Notes: generated from the letters alone by a model not told the origin. 64,000 bases of DNA from CBDFKU01 sp965248975 (GCA_965248975.1 CBDFKU010000020.1:434001-498000), one strand, 5' to 3'. Shown: positions 24,445 to 33,311, counted from the stretch's first letter. Translations and numbers: made by a program.

Positions 24445-24525
24445 GACCTTAGCTACAATATCACGTCGGGAGCCCGGCAGAGGCCCCGGGCGAACCTACT
24501 CGCTTTAACCCCCTATCCCTTAAAA

Positions 24526-25659
24526 CTAGTACTCAGTCAACCTGTGATTTGAAGGATATAGCCGATGGAGTTTCGCCCTAGCATCTTGGGTGTTGAAGCG
24601 CCAATGGATAGAGGCTCGGGCGGCGTTTCGCTCCCCCTCCAGGGCCTGAATTTCTCGGCGGAGGGCAGCCTCATCGGGGACACGCCTCCTCAGGCAAGAT
24701 CGGGCCAGGACGCTGAACTCGATCTCCGCCATGTTGAGCCAACTGCCGTGTTTGGGGGTGTGGTGGAACTCCAGCCGCTTTACGATACGCCGGGCCTCAG
24801 GGGCAGGAAAGGCCTCGTACAGGGAAGCCGGGCGATGAGTGTTCAGGTTATCCAGAACAACTCGCACCACCGGGGCCTCCGGGTAGGCCTCATCCACCAA
24901 CCAACGCATCTGACGGGCGAAGTCCTGCTGGGTCCGCCGCTGGGTGATGGCCACGTGTCTCCAGCCCTGCAGCGGCTCGCAGGTCAGGAACAGGTTCCGG
25001 GTGCCCTCCCTTCGGTACAAAGTAGTCCTGTCGCCGCGGCTGTCCCGGCTTCGCTGGGAGGGGCGGCCGTGGCTCGCTCAACAGCTGAGTCGAGGTCTCG
25101 TCAAAGCAGACCACCGGCCGCCGGGGGTCATAGGGCTCGGCATACAGGTCCAGCACATCCTCCATGGCTGCCACAAAGTCGGCGCTCACCTTAGGAATAC
25201 ACCATTCCTTTTTCTGCCACGGCTTAAGAACGTTTTTTTGAGCCGCTTGCGGATGCCTTCATGGGACATGGAGGGCACCAACCCTAGCTCTACCACTTTC
25301 CCGGCCAACAGCCGCAGGGTCCAGTGGTCGTGGCCCTCCGGCGCGGCGCTGCAGGCCAGGGCGATGAGGTGGGCCTCTCCCTTGTCGTCCAGCTTCCTCC
25401 GTGGCCTGGGCCTGGGCCTTTCCAGCAAAGCCCCCTTCATGCCCTCTTCAGCGAAACGCCGCTTGATGCGGAACACTGTGCCTACGGAGACGTCCAAGGC
25501 CTCAGACACCTTGGGAGCCTTCCAACCCTCATCGCTCTTTAGTAGAATCCTCGCCCGGGTCATCACACGAGCCCGGCTCTTCCCACTTCGAATCAATTGC
25601 TGGAGTTGTTCCCGGTCTTCCTGGTCCAAGCGCACCCTATACTTTTCCCGTCGTCCCAT
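24526..25659 (-). CDS. IS630-type transposase, copy A, split over frames
   Basis: The helix-turn-helix part starts at ATG 25659 (GRREKYRVRLDQ) and stays open to 25186. Its sequence then continues in the -1 frame from an A7 run (CTCAAAAAAACG): KPWQKKEWCIPKVSADFVAAMEDVLD, with the first catalytic Asp in VVCFDETS. Near 25022 a further +1 change (TTTG where three bases are expected) returns to the original frame for RREGTRNLFLTCEPLQGW, the second Asp (VLDNLNTH) and the Glu (NMAEIEF). IS630 elements are known to use -1 frameshifting at A-runs; the second shift is unusual. The TAG stop is formed by IS end plus target TA. Confidence 0.75.
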
Positions 25660-25752
25660 CACTGCCACCCCTTGGGTAGATTCTGTCTTCCCAAAGGGTA
25701 GCAACTTTGAGTGATTTCTTAAATAATTACCAACACCGAGTTGACTGAGTAC
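24529..25752 (-). mobile_element. IS630-type (Tc1/mariner-like) element, copy A (1224 bp)
   Basis: Perfect 13-bp terminal inverted repeats GTACTCAGTCAAC and TA dinucleotides on both sides (24527-24528, 25753-25754), as expected for the IS630 family. Both copies in this window sit in a CTAG target. It lies between the metallopeptidase gene and the E1 beta gene and disrupts neither. Copy B (46967-48190) has the same length and orientation. Confidence 0.9.
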
Positions 25753-25927
25753 TAGTGTAAGGGAAGGGTGCACAATTTCCAAACCGGGTATACCCCCGAT
25801 TTTGAATGGGGTATACCCCTCTAAAGGCGCCGGGCTCGGGGACAATCAGACCTCTCGGGCCCCTGACAGATGGGCCCAAGAGGTCTGCATCAGGGCCGGC
25901 AGAAGTACCGGAATGCGCGGCCGAGAC

Positions 25928-26914
25928 CTACTCCAGTGTGGTTCGGACGGCCTGGGCGATGGTTTCGGCGGTTGGGTAGCAGAGGGACTCCAGGGCCGTG
26001 CTGAATGGGATATGGATGTTGGGCGTGGCAAGCCGCTGGATGGGCGCCTGCAGGGACCAGAACCCCTCCATCGCCACGATGGCGGCTATCTCGCTGGCGG
26101 CGCTGCAGGTCTGGTGGGCCATGTCCACAGTCACCAGCCGGCCCGTCTTGGCCACCGACTCCAGGATGGTGGCCTTGTCCAGAGGCACTAGGCTTCGGGG
26201 GTCCACCACCTCCACCGAGACGCCCTCGCCGGCCAGGGTCTCGGCGGCTTCCAGGGAGCGGGGCACCATCCCTCCCAGGGCCACGATGGTTACGTCGGTG
26301 CCCTGGCGCTTGATGTCCGCCACCCCCAGGGGAACGCTGTAATCGTCCTCCGGGACGAAGCCGCGGGCCCCCATGACAGTGCGGTCCTCACAGAAGATCA
26401 CCGGGTCGTCGCTTCGGATGGCCGTCTTCAGCAGGCCCTTGCCGTCGTAGGCATTGCTGGGCATGACCACCTTGAGGCCCGGCACATTCATGTACATGGA
26501 ATGGGACCGGTCCGAGTGATGGGCCGCCAAGCTGCCGCCGTAGAGCATGGAGGCGCGGTAGACGATGGGTAGGTTCACCTGTCCTCCGAACATGTAGCGC
26601 ATCTTGGCCGCCTGGCTCACCAGGGAGTCCATGGCCACGTACATGAAGCAGAAGGCGCTCTCTACTATGGGCCGCATCCCCACGGCCGCGGCTCCCACAG
26701 CGGCTCCGAAGAAGGCGTTCTCCGACAGCGGGCAATCCCGCACCCGCTCCATGCCGAACTCGGCGGAGAGGCCGGCGGACGCGCCGTAGACACCCATCTG
26801 GATGTCCTCGCCCATGATGAACACCCGCTCGTCCCGGCGCATCTCTTCCCTCATGGCCTCGTTGACGGCCTGGGTGGCGGTTATCTGCCTGGTCTCGGTC
26901 TGTGTCTGAGTCAC
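25928..26914 (-). CDS. 2-oxoacid dehydrogenase E1 component, beta subunit
   Basis: Beta subunit of a thiamine-diphosphate-dependent E1 enzyme (pyruvate, acetoin or branched-chain 2-oxoacid type), 328 aa. Features: NEAMREEMRRDERVFIMGEDI at the N-terminus, the ThDP-activating glutamate region (GMRPIVE), YRASMLYGG and the C-terminal transketolase domain (VEVVDPRSLVPLDKATILESV, VDMAHQTCSAASEIAA). It catalyses decarboxylation and acyl transfer together with the alpha subunit encoded 140 nt upstream. The start is GTG with a perfect AGGAGG. No E2 or E3 gene lies in the window, so the exact substrate is open. Confidence 0.92.
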   Translation of the reverse strand: MTQTQTETRQITATQAVNEAMREEMRRDERVFIMGEDIQMGVYGASAGLSAEFGMERVRDCPLSENAFFGAAVGAAAVGMRPIVESAFCFMYVAMDSLVSQAAKMRYMFGGQVNLPIVYRASMLYGGSLAAHHSDRSHSMYMNVPGLKVVMPSNAYDGKGLLKTAIRSDDPVIFCEDRTVMGARGFVPEDDYSVPLGVADIKRQGTDVTIVALGGMVPRSLEAAETLAGEGVSVEVVDPRSLVPLDKATILESVAKTGRLVTVDMAHQTCSAASEIAAIVAMEGFWSLQAPIQRLATPNIHIPFSTALESLCYPTAETIAQAVRTTLE

Positions 26915-27014
26915 GTTTAACCTCCTGGGTATCTTGGGTCACCGCATTGCGTCGTCTAGTTTTCCCCAGCACCCTTTGCTTCCAGATAGGGGATGGTCCA
27001 CTCCCTAGTCCTGA

Positions 27015-27037
27015 CCTTCCCCCGCGAAGGGGGAAGG
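27015..27037. repeat. Short palindromic intergenic repeat
   Basis: CCTTCCCCC, loop GCGAA, GGGGGAAGG: a perfect 9-bp stem between the E1 alpha and beta genes. A similar palindrome is at 38434-38454. Confidence 0.55.
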
Positions 27038-27054
27038 AATTTCACACCAAGGAC

Positions 27055-28056
27055 TTATCTGGCGGCGATGGGCTCGGCGTACATGTCATCGAACAGGTCT
27101 TCGGGGTCGGGATACGGGCTCTGCCGGGCGAATGCCACGGCGTCGGCGATCTGTTTGGCTACCTCGGCCTCCAACTCGTCGACCTCGGCCTGGGTGGCTA
27201 TCCCCTGGGAAAGGAGCAGGGTTTTATGCACATCGATGGGGTCTCTGAGCTTCCACTGGCCCACCTCCTCTTCGGTGCGGTACGACTCCCGCACGATGCG
27301 GCCCAGTCCCAGCGAGTGGTCGTAGTAGCGGTAGGTCCTTCCCTCAACCAGAGTGGGACCCTGTCCGGACCTCGCCCTGGCCACCGCCTGGGACACTGAC
27401 TCGTGCATCGCCATCACATCCTGGCCATCCACCATGACTCCGGGGATATCGTATGACTGGGCCCGGTCGGAGATGTTCTCCGAAGCCACCATGTCCTTGA
27501 AGCTGCTGGTCACTGCGTACTGGTTGTTCTCGCACAAGAAGATGACCGGCAGCTTCCAGACGGCTGCCAGGTTGATGGACTCATGGAACGCCCCTTCGTT
27601 GCTGGCGCCGTCGCCGAAGAAGGCGACCGCCACCCGGTCGTTGCCCTGAAGCTTGCTGCCCAGGGCGGCGCCCACCGCGGTGGGGATCGACGAGCCCAGG
27701 ATGCCCGACTCCCCCAGGATGCCGATGCTGAAATCGGCAAGGTGCATGGAGCCACCCTTGCCTTTGCAATAGCCGGTTTTCTTTCCCAGCAGCTCGGCCA
27801 TGGCCTTGTTCACGTCTCCGCCTTTGGCGATGGGATGACCATGGGACCGGTGGTTGCCCGTCATGTAGTCGTCGTCCCTCAGGGCCAGACAAGCCCCCAC
27901 GGCCACCGCTTCCTCTCCTATGTAGGAGTGGGCGGCCCCCACCATCTCTCCCCGCTGCACCAGCTCGATGACCTCTTCCTCGAACAGCCGGATACGCACC
28001 ATGCGCCTGAGCATTTCCATCAGCAGTCCCTTATCTTCAGGCATGGGCCTCCTCAC
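27055..28056 (-). CDS. 2-oxoacid dehydrogenase E1 component, alpha subunit
   Basis: Alpha subunit, 333 aa, with the thiamine-diphosphate motif GDGASNEGAFHESINLAAVWKLPVIFLCENN (GDG to NN, about 160-190), the SHxHxIAKG-like region HRSHGHPIAKGGD and a conserved phosphorylation-loop equivalent (GRTYRYYDHSLG). With the beta subunit it forms an alpha2-beta2 E1. The gene order alpha-beta on the minus strand and a shared promoter at 28110-28138 indicate one operon. The sequence is close to the acetoin/pyruvate dehydrogenase E1 group, but substrate assignment needs the missing E2 partner. Confidence 0.93.
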   Translation of the reverse strand: MRRPMPEDKGLLMEMLRRMVRIRLFEEEVIELVQRGEMVGAAHSYIGEEAVAVGACLALRDDDYMTGNHRSHGHPIAKGGDVNKAMAELLGKKTGYCKGKGGSMHLADFSIGILGESGILGSSIPTAVGAALGSKLQGNDRVAVAFFGDGASNEGAFHESINLAAVWKLPVIFLCENNQYAVTSSFKDMVASENISDRAQSYDIPGVMVDGQDVMAMHESVSQAVARARSGQGPTLVEGRTYRYYDHSLGLGRIVRESYRTEEEVGQWKLRDPIDVHKTLLLSQGIATQAEVDELEAEVAKQIADAVAFARQSPYPDPEDLFDDMYAEPIAAR

Positions 28057-28109
28057 TTCTCGCCGCCCGGAAAGAGTCTGGGAACGGGCGGGCCTTTAGG
28101 ATAGCCAAT

Positions 28110-28138
28110 ATTATGGGTGGGCGTCGCCGGACCGTCAA
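28110..28138 (-). promoter_or_regulatory. Promoter of the E1 alpha-beta operon
   Basis: Minus strand: TTGACG (28138-28133), 17-nt spacer, CATAAT (28115-28110). Transcription would begin near 28103, leaving a leader of about 45 nt before the E1 alpha start. Confidence 0.5.
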
Positions 28139-28164
28139 GTAAGTCCCGTCCCGGGCCGATGCGC

Positions 28165-28170
28165 TATAAT
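28165..28170 (+). promoter_or_regulatory. -10 element for the amidohydrolase gene
   Basis: A perfect TATAAT in a GC-rich context, about 62 nt before the amidohydrolase start; no good -35 at normal distance. It lies back to back with the E1 promoter, forming a divergent control region. Confidence 0.35.
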
Positions 28171-28232
28171 GGGCGGGAACTCGGTTCTCGGACTCGAATG
28201 TGGAGATATAGCTATTTACGAGGATAGGTAGC

Positions 28233-29477
28233 ATGGTCGACTCCAAGACATCCAGACTGGTGATACACGCCGACCGCCTCATCGACGGGTGCGGTGGTCC
28301 CGTCCTGAAGGACATGGCCGTGCTAATCGAGGAAGGCCGGATCCTGGAGGTCGTCCCCAGGAGCGATCCGTCCATCCCCGCCGAAGGTTGGGAAGTGGCG
28401 GAGTTCCCGGGGGCAACCGTCCTGCCAGGGCTCATCGACTGCCACACTCACACCAACATGCCCGCCGACGGCCGATCGGGCGAGGACGTGATAGCCGACG
28501 GGGATGACGTACGTCTCCTGAGGTCGGCCCACAACGCCCGCATAGCCCTGGAGTCCGGGGTCACCACCATGGGTGACTGCGGCGCCTGGAACGACACTGC
28601 CTTCGCCCTGAAGGAGGGCATCCGGCAGGGGCTGGTGAACGGGCCAAACATGCTGGTGTGCGGCCGGCCCGTTACCATAACGGGGGGCCACTGCTGGTTC
28701 ATGGGCTCCGAGGCCGACGGCGTCGACGGAGTGCGCCGGGAGACCCGCCAGCTGATAAAACAGGGCGCGGATTTCATCAAGGTGATGGCCACCGGGGGCA
28801 GCACCCTCACCAGCGACCCGTACCGGCCTGCATATACGGTGGAGGAGCTGCGGACCATCGTCGACGAGGCCCACCGGCGCAACACGGTGGTCGCCTCCCA
28901 CTGCCGCTGTACCAGCGGCATGGTCAACGTGCTGGAGGCCGGGGTCGACATCATTATCCACGGCTTCTTCGCCGGCGAAGACGGCACAAGTAGGTTCGAC
29001 CAGACGGTGGCCGATCGAATCGCCGAACAGAGGGTGTGGGTGAATCCCACTCTGCACATAGGTAGGGGTCGGATGTGGCAGCTACGGGCCAAAAGGGAGC
29101 TAGAACGGCTGACCGGAAATGAGGAGGACATCCTTGCCAGAATAGAGGAGTCCTATCCGAGAACCCTTGCGGCGTGCGGGCAACTCATCCAGGCCGGCGT
29201 GCGGCTGCTGGCCGGCTCGGACTGTGGATGGGGGACCTACCCCTTCGGCCAGTTCGCCCACGAGATAGGCGCCATGGCGGAGGCCGGGCTAACGCCAATG
29301 CAGGCGATCCTGTCGGGCACCAGGAACGGTGCCGAGGCCATGAAAGTACTGGACCGGGTGGGTACCGTGGAGGCCGGCAAGGAGGCCGACCTCCTGGTGG
29401 TGGAGGGCGACCCTTCGGCAGACATCGCCGACCTGGGGAAGGTGGTTGCGGTTTTCAGGGGAGGCCGGAAGGTCTGA
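28233..29477 (+). CDS. Metal-dependent amidohydrolase (imidazolonepropionase-like)
   Basis: 414-aa member of the amidohydrolase superfamily. The entry metal site is LPGLIDCHTHTN (HxH), followed by the lysine in GADFIKVMATGG that is often carbamylated, histidines in VVASHCRCTSG and IIHGFF, and the catalytic aspartate in LLAGSDCGWG. The N-terminal beta-sandwich (VIHADRLIDGCGGPVLKDMAVLIEEGRI) and C-terminal VGTVEAGKEADLLVVEGDPSADI complete the typical architecture. Members include imidazolonepropionases and prolidase-like hydrolases; the substrate is unknown. Divergent from the E1 genes. Confidence 0.9.
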   Translation: MVDSKTSRLVIHADRLIDGCGGPVLKDMAVLIEEGRILEVVPRSDPSIPAEGWEVAEFPGATVLPGLIDCHTHTNMPADGRSGEDVIADGDDVRLLRSAHNARIALESGVTTMGDCGAWNDTAFALKEGIRQGLVNGPNMLVCGRPVTITGGHCWFMGSEADGVDGVRRETRQLIKQGADFIKVMATGGSTLTSDPYRPAYTVEELRTIVDEAHRRNTVVASHCRCTSGMVNVLEAGVDIIIHGFFAGEDGTSRFDQTVADRIAEQRVWVNPTLHIGRGRMWQLRAKRELERLTGNEEDILARIEESYPRTLAACGQLIQAGVRLLAGSDCGWGTYPFGQFAHEIGAMAEAGLTPMQAILSGTRNGAEAMKVLDRVGTVEAGKEADLLVVEGDPSADIADLGKVVAVFRGGRKV

Positions 29478-29502
29478 GACGGCCTCCTCTGCGACTGAGC
29501 TA

Positions 29503-29907
29503 CTACTCCAGCCTGCCCGGCATCCTCTCGGGGAACTCGATGCCCACGACGTGCACGTTGATCTCCTTGGTGACCAACCCGCAGATCTCCAGAACCCTGC
29601 GCGTTACGTTCTCCCGCACTTTAATCACCACTTCGGGAATGCTGAAGCCGTAGACCACCTTCAGATCAACGTCGAGGATGGCCTCCCTCTGCCCAGCTTC
29701 TACGGCGATTCCCCGGCCCCGCTGCTCTCCGCCACCCACTCGGTCGGTGATGGTCCTGCGGATCGAGCTGGTCCCCATGGAGGAAACCTCCTCGACCTCG
29801 CGGGAAGCCATCCCCGCAACCGATGCTACGACGCTGTCGTGTATCGTTGTTTGGCCCGCTACCCGAATTTCTTCTGCCTCTTCCAACTCTGCTACCTTAG
29901 ATGTCAT
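29503..29907 (-). CDS. Asp23/Gls24 family protein
   Basis: 134 aa with the Asp23/Gls24 pattern: IRVAGQTTIHDSVVASVAGMASREVEEV, then DVDLKVVYGFSIPEVVIKVRENVTRRV and a C-terminal GLVTKEINVHVVGIEFP. Proteins of this family are linked to envelope or alkaline stress in Firmicutes and occur widely in Gram-positive-type bacteria and Chloroflexota. No membrane segment is present. It is a monocistronic minus-strand gene converging with the amidohydrolase. Confidence 0.88.
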   Translation of the reverse strand: MTSKVAELEEAEEIRVAGQTTIHDSVVASVAGMASREVEEVSSMGTSSIRRTITDRVGGGEQRGRGIAVEAGQREAILDVDLKVVYGFSIPEVVIKVRENVTRRVLEICGLVTKEINVHVVGIEFPERMPGRLE

Positions 29908-30027
29908 ATCCCCTCAAATGATCCGTCGTTCGACGACTCGAATTTCTGCTGGTACGCCTTGGAGCGTCCCTCGACTCCATTTTATCATACTGCAGCTATG
30001 TTAAGTTTCTGTGAACTCTGCATGAAA

Positions 30028-30078
30028 AGGGCAAAAGACAACAAAAACCAGGCTCGGAACATCTTCCGAGCCTGGTTG
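30028..30078 (-). terminator. Strong intrinsic terminator (minus strand)
   Basis: A 14-bp perfect stem (AACCAGGCTCGGAA at 30046-30059 and its complement at 30065-30078, 5-nt loop). Read on the minus strand it is followed by TTTTTGTTGTCTTTT. No protein gene ends nearby; the closest upstream stop is 770 nt away. Confidence 0.8.
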
Positions 30079-30409
30079 AGTTACCTCACCTTTAGCTCCA
30101 CACTTTCGGTTTGTCAGTTCGAAGGAGCCGTCCCCGGCCTAATATCCGGGGTCTTTGGCTTCGCTTATTTAAGACACGTGGAGCCGCCAGCTTCCGAGTC
30201 CCCGCTAGCTAGCTCGCTCATTCTCACTGCGATCCCACCTCTGAGCCAGCGGGGCCTTGACAAGGGAACTTCCATACGTGGTTCTGTACGAACCGTGGAA
30301 CCATATACTCCCCCTTCCGCTGACGCTCTAGACGGGCAGGCATGACCCGCTTCCATCAGTATAAGGCAGTCTATCTACCGTTTTCGTTGTCCTAACCACC
30401 TTGTACCTA
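30040..30409 (-). ncRNA. Candidate structured non-coding RNA, about 370 nt
   Basis: Between a promoter-like element (30416-30444, minus) and a strong terminator lies sequence without a convincing gene but with several local stems, for example CCCCGG/CCGGGG, CTCCAC/GTGGAG and GGTTC/GAACC pairs around GGTTCGTACAGAACC. I compared it by eye with tmRNA, RNase P, 6S and SRP RNA hallmarks and found none of them. A 63-codon frame inside it (30165-30356) lacks a ribosome-binding site. Confidence 0.35.
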
Positions 30410-30415
30410 CAGATA

Positions 30416-30444
30416 CTAGACCAAAACCCGTTATCCCTGTCAAC
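30416..30444 (-). promoter_or_regulatory. Promoter-like element for the candidate RNA
   Basis: Minus strand: consensus TTGACA (30444-30439), 17-nt spacer, TCTAGT (30421-30416); TAGTAT with a 19-nt spacer is an alternative -10. Confidence 0.4.
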
Positions 30445-30843
30445 CCCTTCCCGCCTAAATTTTTCGTCTTTTCAGGCCCAAGCTCCTACGCTTTCGGCAA
30501 TTGCCCGCGCCTTCTCGAACCGTCTAGAAGGCCCACCAGTCCGGCCAGGCTTCCAGGGCCAGCTCCATGATCACCAGGTTGTGGGACCTAGCATCGCATG
30601 TGCCTCCCCTTGGGCTGCTGTCGGCCCTTCCGGCCGCCTCAACCAGCGCGTCGGGTTAATCCTAGGCAAGGACCGTAAAGGGACCGTGAACACGACGTGG
30701 GGAAGGCGTGAAGGAACCGTGAACGTCGCCCGGTCTCCAATACGAGATCGTCGTTGCCGGTCGACAATAAATGGGAAAATCCCCAGAAGACGATGAGATA
30801 GGTGCGGGCGGGCTGGGTGCGGGCGGCGAGGACTGGGTCTGGC
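30445..30843. other. Intergenic, no gene recognised
   Basis: About 400 nt with mixed repeats (GGACCGTAAAGGGACCGTGAA, then GAAGGAACCGTGAACG) but no coding pattern on either strand. It may be a remnant of older genes or the leader region of the candidate RNA. Confidence 0.4.
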
Positions 30844-32085
30844 TTACTCGAAGGCGCCGGCGATGGCGTTCTCCGCCAACTCCTCGTCGGACATGCCCAG
30901 CAATCCCTTGAGGACGTAGTCCTGGTGTTCGCCGAAGTCAGGGGCGGCCCGAGGTGTCCCCCCGGGTGTCTGGGAAAGCTTGTAGGGGGCCGCCTCTATG
31001 GTGAAGGACTCGCCATGGACGTCGGACACCTTACGGAAGAAGCCACGTTCTTTGAGCTGGGGATCATGGTCGTAAAGGTCCTCGCCCGACTGCACTACCC
31101 CGGCGGCGATGCCGGCGGCCTGGAGGGTGTGCATCACTTCTTCGGGAGTACGCTGCGAGGTCCAGGACTCCACCAGGCGGTCCAATTCGTCGGCGTTAGC
31201 CAGGCGTTGGGCCATGGTGGCGAACCGGGGCTCCCGGGTCCATGGGAGTCCGCCCACGGCTCGGGAAAATGCGCTCCACTCTTCGTCGGTGCCCACCGAA
31301 ATGGCCACCCAGCGGTCCTCGCCGGAGCAGCGATAGGCCCCTGTGGGCGACCCTTCGCCATGGGGCAGTCGGTTGCCGGCGCGCCGGATGGCTCCGTTAC
31401 GTTGGTTGGCGCTCATATCCAGGGCCACTGTGCCCAGCAACGACGTGAGGCCCTCCAGCTGCGAGATGTCGATAAACTGGCCCTGGCCAGTGCGGGACCT
31501 GTGGATCAGGGCCATAAGCAGGGCCTCGGCCCCGACCATTCCACCGACGGCGTCGCTGTAGGCGCTGGCGGGCCCGCAGGGGTCGGTGTCGGGAAAGCCG
31601 GTGAGATATGTGAATCCCGACCAGGCCTGGAGCGTCTGGCCGTAGCTCACGTGGTCCTTCCAGGGACCCGTCCTGCCCAGCCCCGACATACTGAGCATGA
31701 TGATGTCCGGCCTGATCTTCTTGAGGCTCTCGTAGTCCATGCCCCACCTGGGCATGACCCGGCCGCTGAAGTTCTCCGCCACCGCGTCGGAGATGGCCAC
31801 CAGGCGCTTGGCTATGGCGATGCCCTCCGGGGTCTTCATGTTAAGGGATATGGAGAGCTTGCCGGCGTTCCAGTTATGGCGCTGCCCCGTTCCCCGCGGC
31901 GTTTTAGGGACCGGCCCGCCCGTCACCGTCATGGCAAAGCCCGACTCTACCTTGATCACCTCGGCCCCCTGGTCGGACAGGACACGGGTGGCCGATGGGC
32001 CGGCGTGGACCCAGGTGAAGTCGATGACCCTGATGCCCTTCAGGGCGTAACCTCCGCCGTTGGACTGTTCCTGGTGGGCAGTCAT
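30844..32085 (-). CDS. CaiB/BaiF family III CoA-transferase with catalytic Asp
   Basis: 413 aa. The N-terminal GIRVIDFTWVHAGPSATRVLSDQGAEVIKVE is the family III signature; the catalytic aspartate that carries the acyl-anhydride intermediate is visible as D178 in YSDAVGGM, followed by GQGQFIDISQLE. It is preceded by a second family III gene with a 2-nt gap, so the two form an operon and probably a heteromeric or paired enzyme activating an organic acid by CoA exchange. Substrate unknown. The stop is near the candidate RNA region. Confidence 0.92.
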   Translation of the reverse strand: MTAHQEQSNGGGYALKGIRVIDFTWVHAGPSATRVLSDQGAEVIKVESGFAMTVTGGPVPKTPRGTGQRHNWNAGKLSISLNMKTPEGIAIAKRLVAISDAVAENFSGRVMPRWGMDYESLKKIRPDIIMLSMSGLGRTGPWKDHVSYGQTLQAWSGFTYLTGFPDTDPCGPASAYSDAVGGMVGAEALLMALIHRSRTGQGQFIDISQLEGLTSLLGTVALDMSANQRNGAIRRAGNRLPHGEGSPTGAYRCSGEDRWVAISVGTDEEWSAFSRAVGGLPWTREPRFATMAQRLANADELDRLVESWTSQRTPEEVMHTLQAAGIAAGVVQSGEDLYDHDPQLKERGFFRKVSDVHGESFTIEAAPYKLSQTPGGTPRAAPDFGEHQDYVLKGLLGMSDEELAENAIAGAFE

Positions 32086-32087
32086 GG

Positions 32088-33311
32088 CTAAATCACACCC
32101 TCAACGAACAGCGTTTCCAGATCATCCTTGGAGAGCCCCAGCTCCTGGTGATAGACATCGTTGTTGTGCTGTCCCACCCCGGGTGCCGGGGCCCGAAACT
32201 TCCAGGGAGACTGCCGCATCACGTAGGGGGCACCGGGATAGGTGAGGGTGGACTCGAGCTCCGGATGTTCCACCTGGAAGAGGAAGCCCCGGTCCCAGAG
32301 CTGGGGGTTCTCCATGATGTCGGCGGGGGTGGCGGCCGGCCCCCAGGGATGATGGCGGGCCTGGCCGAACTCCTCGATCTCCTTACGGGTGTGGAGCCTG
32401 GTCCAGCTCTCTACCAGCTCCTCGACGTGGGCCGAGAGTTCACCTCGAAGGATGAACCGCTCGTTGTACTTCTCCTCCCACAGGTCGCCAACCATTCCGT
32501 CCTGCTCCATCCAGGTGCGCAGGTCGTCCCAGGCTTGCTGGGTGTGGGTGGTGATGCTGACGTAGCCGTCCTTGCACTTCCAGGTGGCCACGAACTGGCC
32601 GCCGTGCCGGAAGCCGCACCGGACCGCCGACTTCTTGTCGTAGATATAGGCCATATTAACATGCTCTGTGGTGGCGGCCACCGACTCCTGCATGGACACG
32701 TCGATGTGCTGGCCCTCCCCGGTGTTCAGCCGATGGTAGATGGCGATGAGTGCCGCGATGAAGGCGCGGTTGGAGGTAGTGTGGTAGGCCTGGGGACCCC
32801 AGAGCCGTGTAGGAGGGGTATGGGGCCAACCGGTGGTGTACATGTACCCGCCTATGGCGAACCCCACTAGGTCGGACGCGGCGTAGTCCTTGTAGGGACC
32901 CGTCTGCCCGAAGGGCGTGATGGAGACGTAGATCAGCCCGTCATTCAGCTCGCTAAGGTTGCGGTATCCCAGGCCCAGGGAGTCCATATGACCCTGAGGG
33001 AAGGACTCGACCAAGACGTCGGCGCCCTGGGCCAGGCTCCGCAGGAGCTCGACGCCTCGAGGGGTGGCGATGTCCAGGGTAATGCTTCGCTTGTTGGTGT
33101 TGTAGTGGAGCCAGTGGAGGCCACGCTCCGGACCCGGCTCGTCGTGCACGAAGGGTCCAATACCGCGCATCGGATCGCCACCGGGTGGCTCAACCTTGAT
33201 GACGTCGGCGCCCATGTCGGCCATCAGCTTGCCACAGTACACTCCGATGGGTCCCGACAGGTCCAGCACACGGTATCCGGTGAGGGGTTGTTGCTGCTGA
33301 TCTTGAGGCAT
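32088..33311 (-). CDS. CaiB/BaiF family III CoA-transferase lacking the usual Asp
   Basis: 407 aa, first gene of the pair. The family signature GYRVLDLSGPIGVYCGKLMADMGADVIKVEPPGGDPMRG is clear, as is TGEGQHIDVSMQE. At the place of the catalytic aspartate the protein reads AYHTTSNRAF (176-179 YHTT), so the nucleophile is missing; its downstream partner has it. In the BbsE/BbsF pair of toluene degraders one subunit also lacks the aspartate, so this one may be the non-catalytic subunit of a heteromer. The ATG at 33311 is poorly supplied with a ribosome-binding site. Confidence 0.9.
   Translation of the reverse strand: MPQDQQQQPLTGYRVLDLSGPIGVYCGKLMADMGADVIKVEPPGGDPMRGIGPFVHDEPGPERGLHWLHYNTNKRSITLDIATPRGVELLRSLAQGADVLVESFPQGHMDSLGLGYRNLSELNDGLIYVSITPFGQTGPYKDYAASDLVGFAIGGYMYTTGWPHTPPTRLWGPQAYHTTSNRAFIAALIAIYHRLNTGEGQHIDVSMQESVAATTEHVNMAYIYDKKSAVRCGFRHGGQFVATWKCKDGYVSITTHTQQAWDDLRTWMEQDGMVGDLWEEKYNERFILRGELSAHVEELVESWTRLHTRKEIEEFGQARHHPWGPAATPADIMENPQLWDRGFLFQVEHPELESTLTYPGAPYVMRQSPWKFRAPAPGVGQHNNDVYHQELGLSKDDLETLFVEGVI

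Noticed and set aside
30040..30409. tmRNA, RNase P, 6S or SRP RNA identity for the candidate RNA
   Set aside because: None of the diagnostic cores (tRNA-like TTCGAA with CCA end, GAGGAAAGTCC, GGAAGGAAGCAGC-type loop) is visible.
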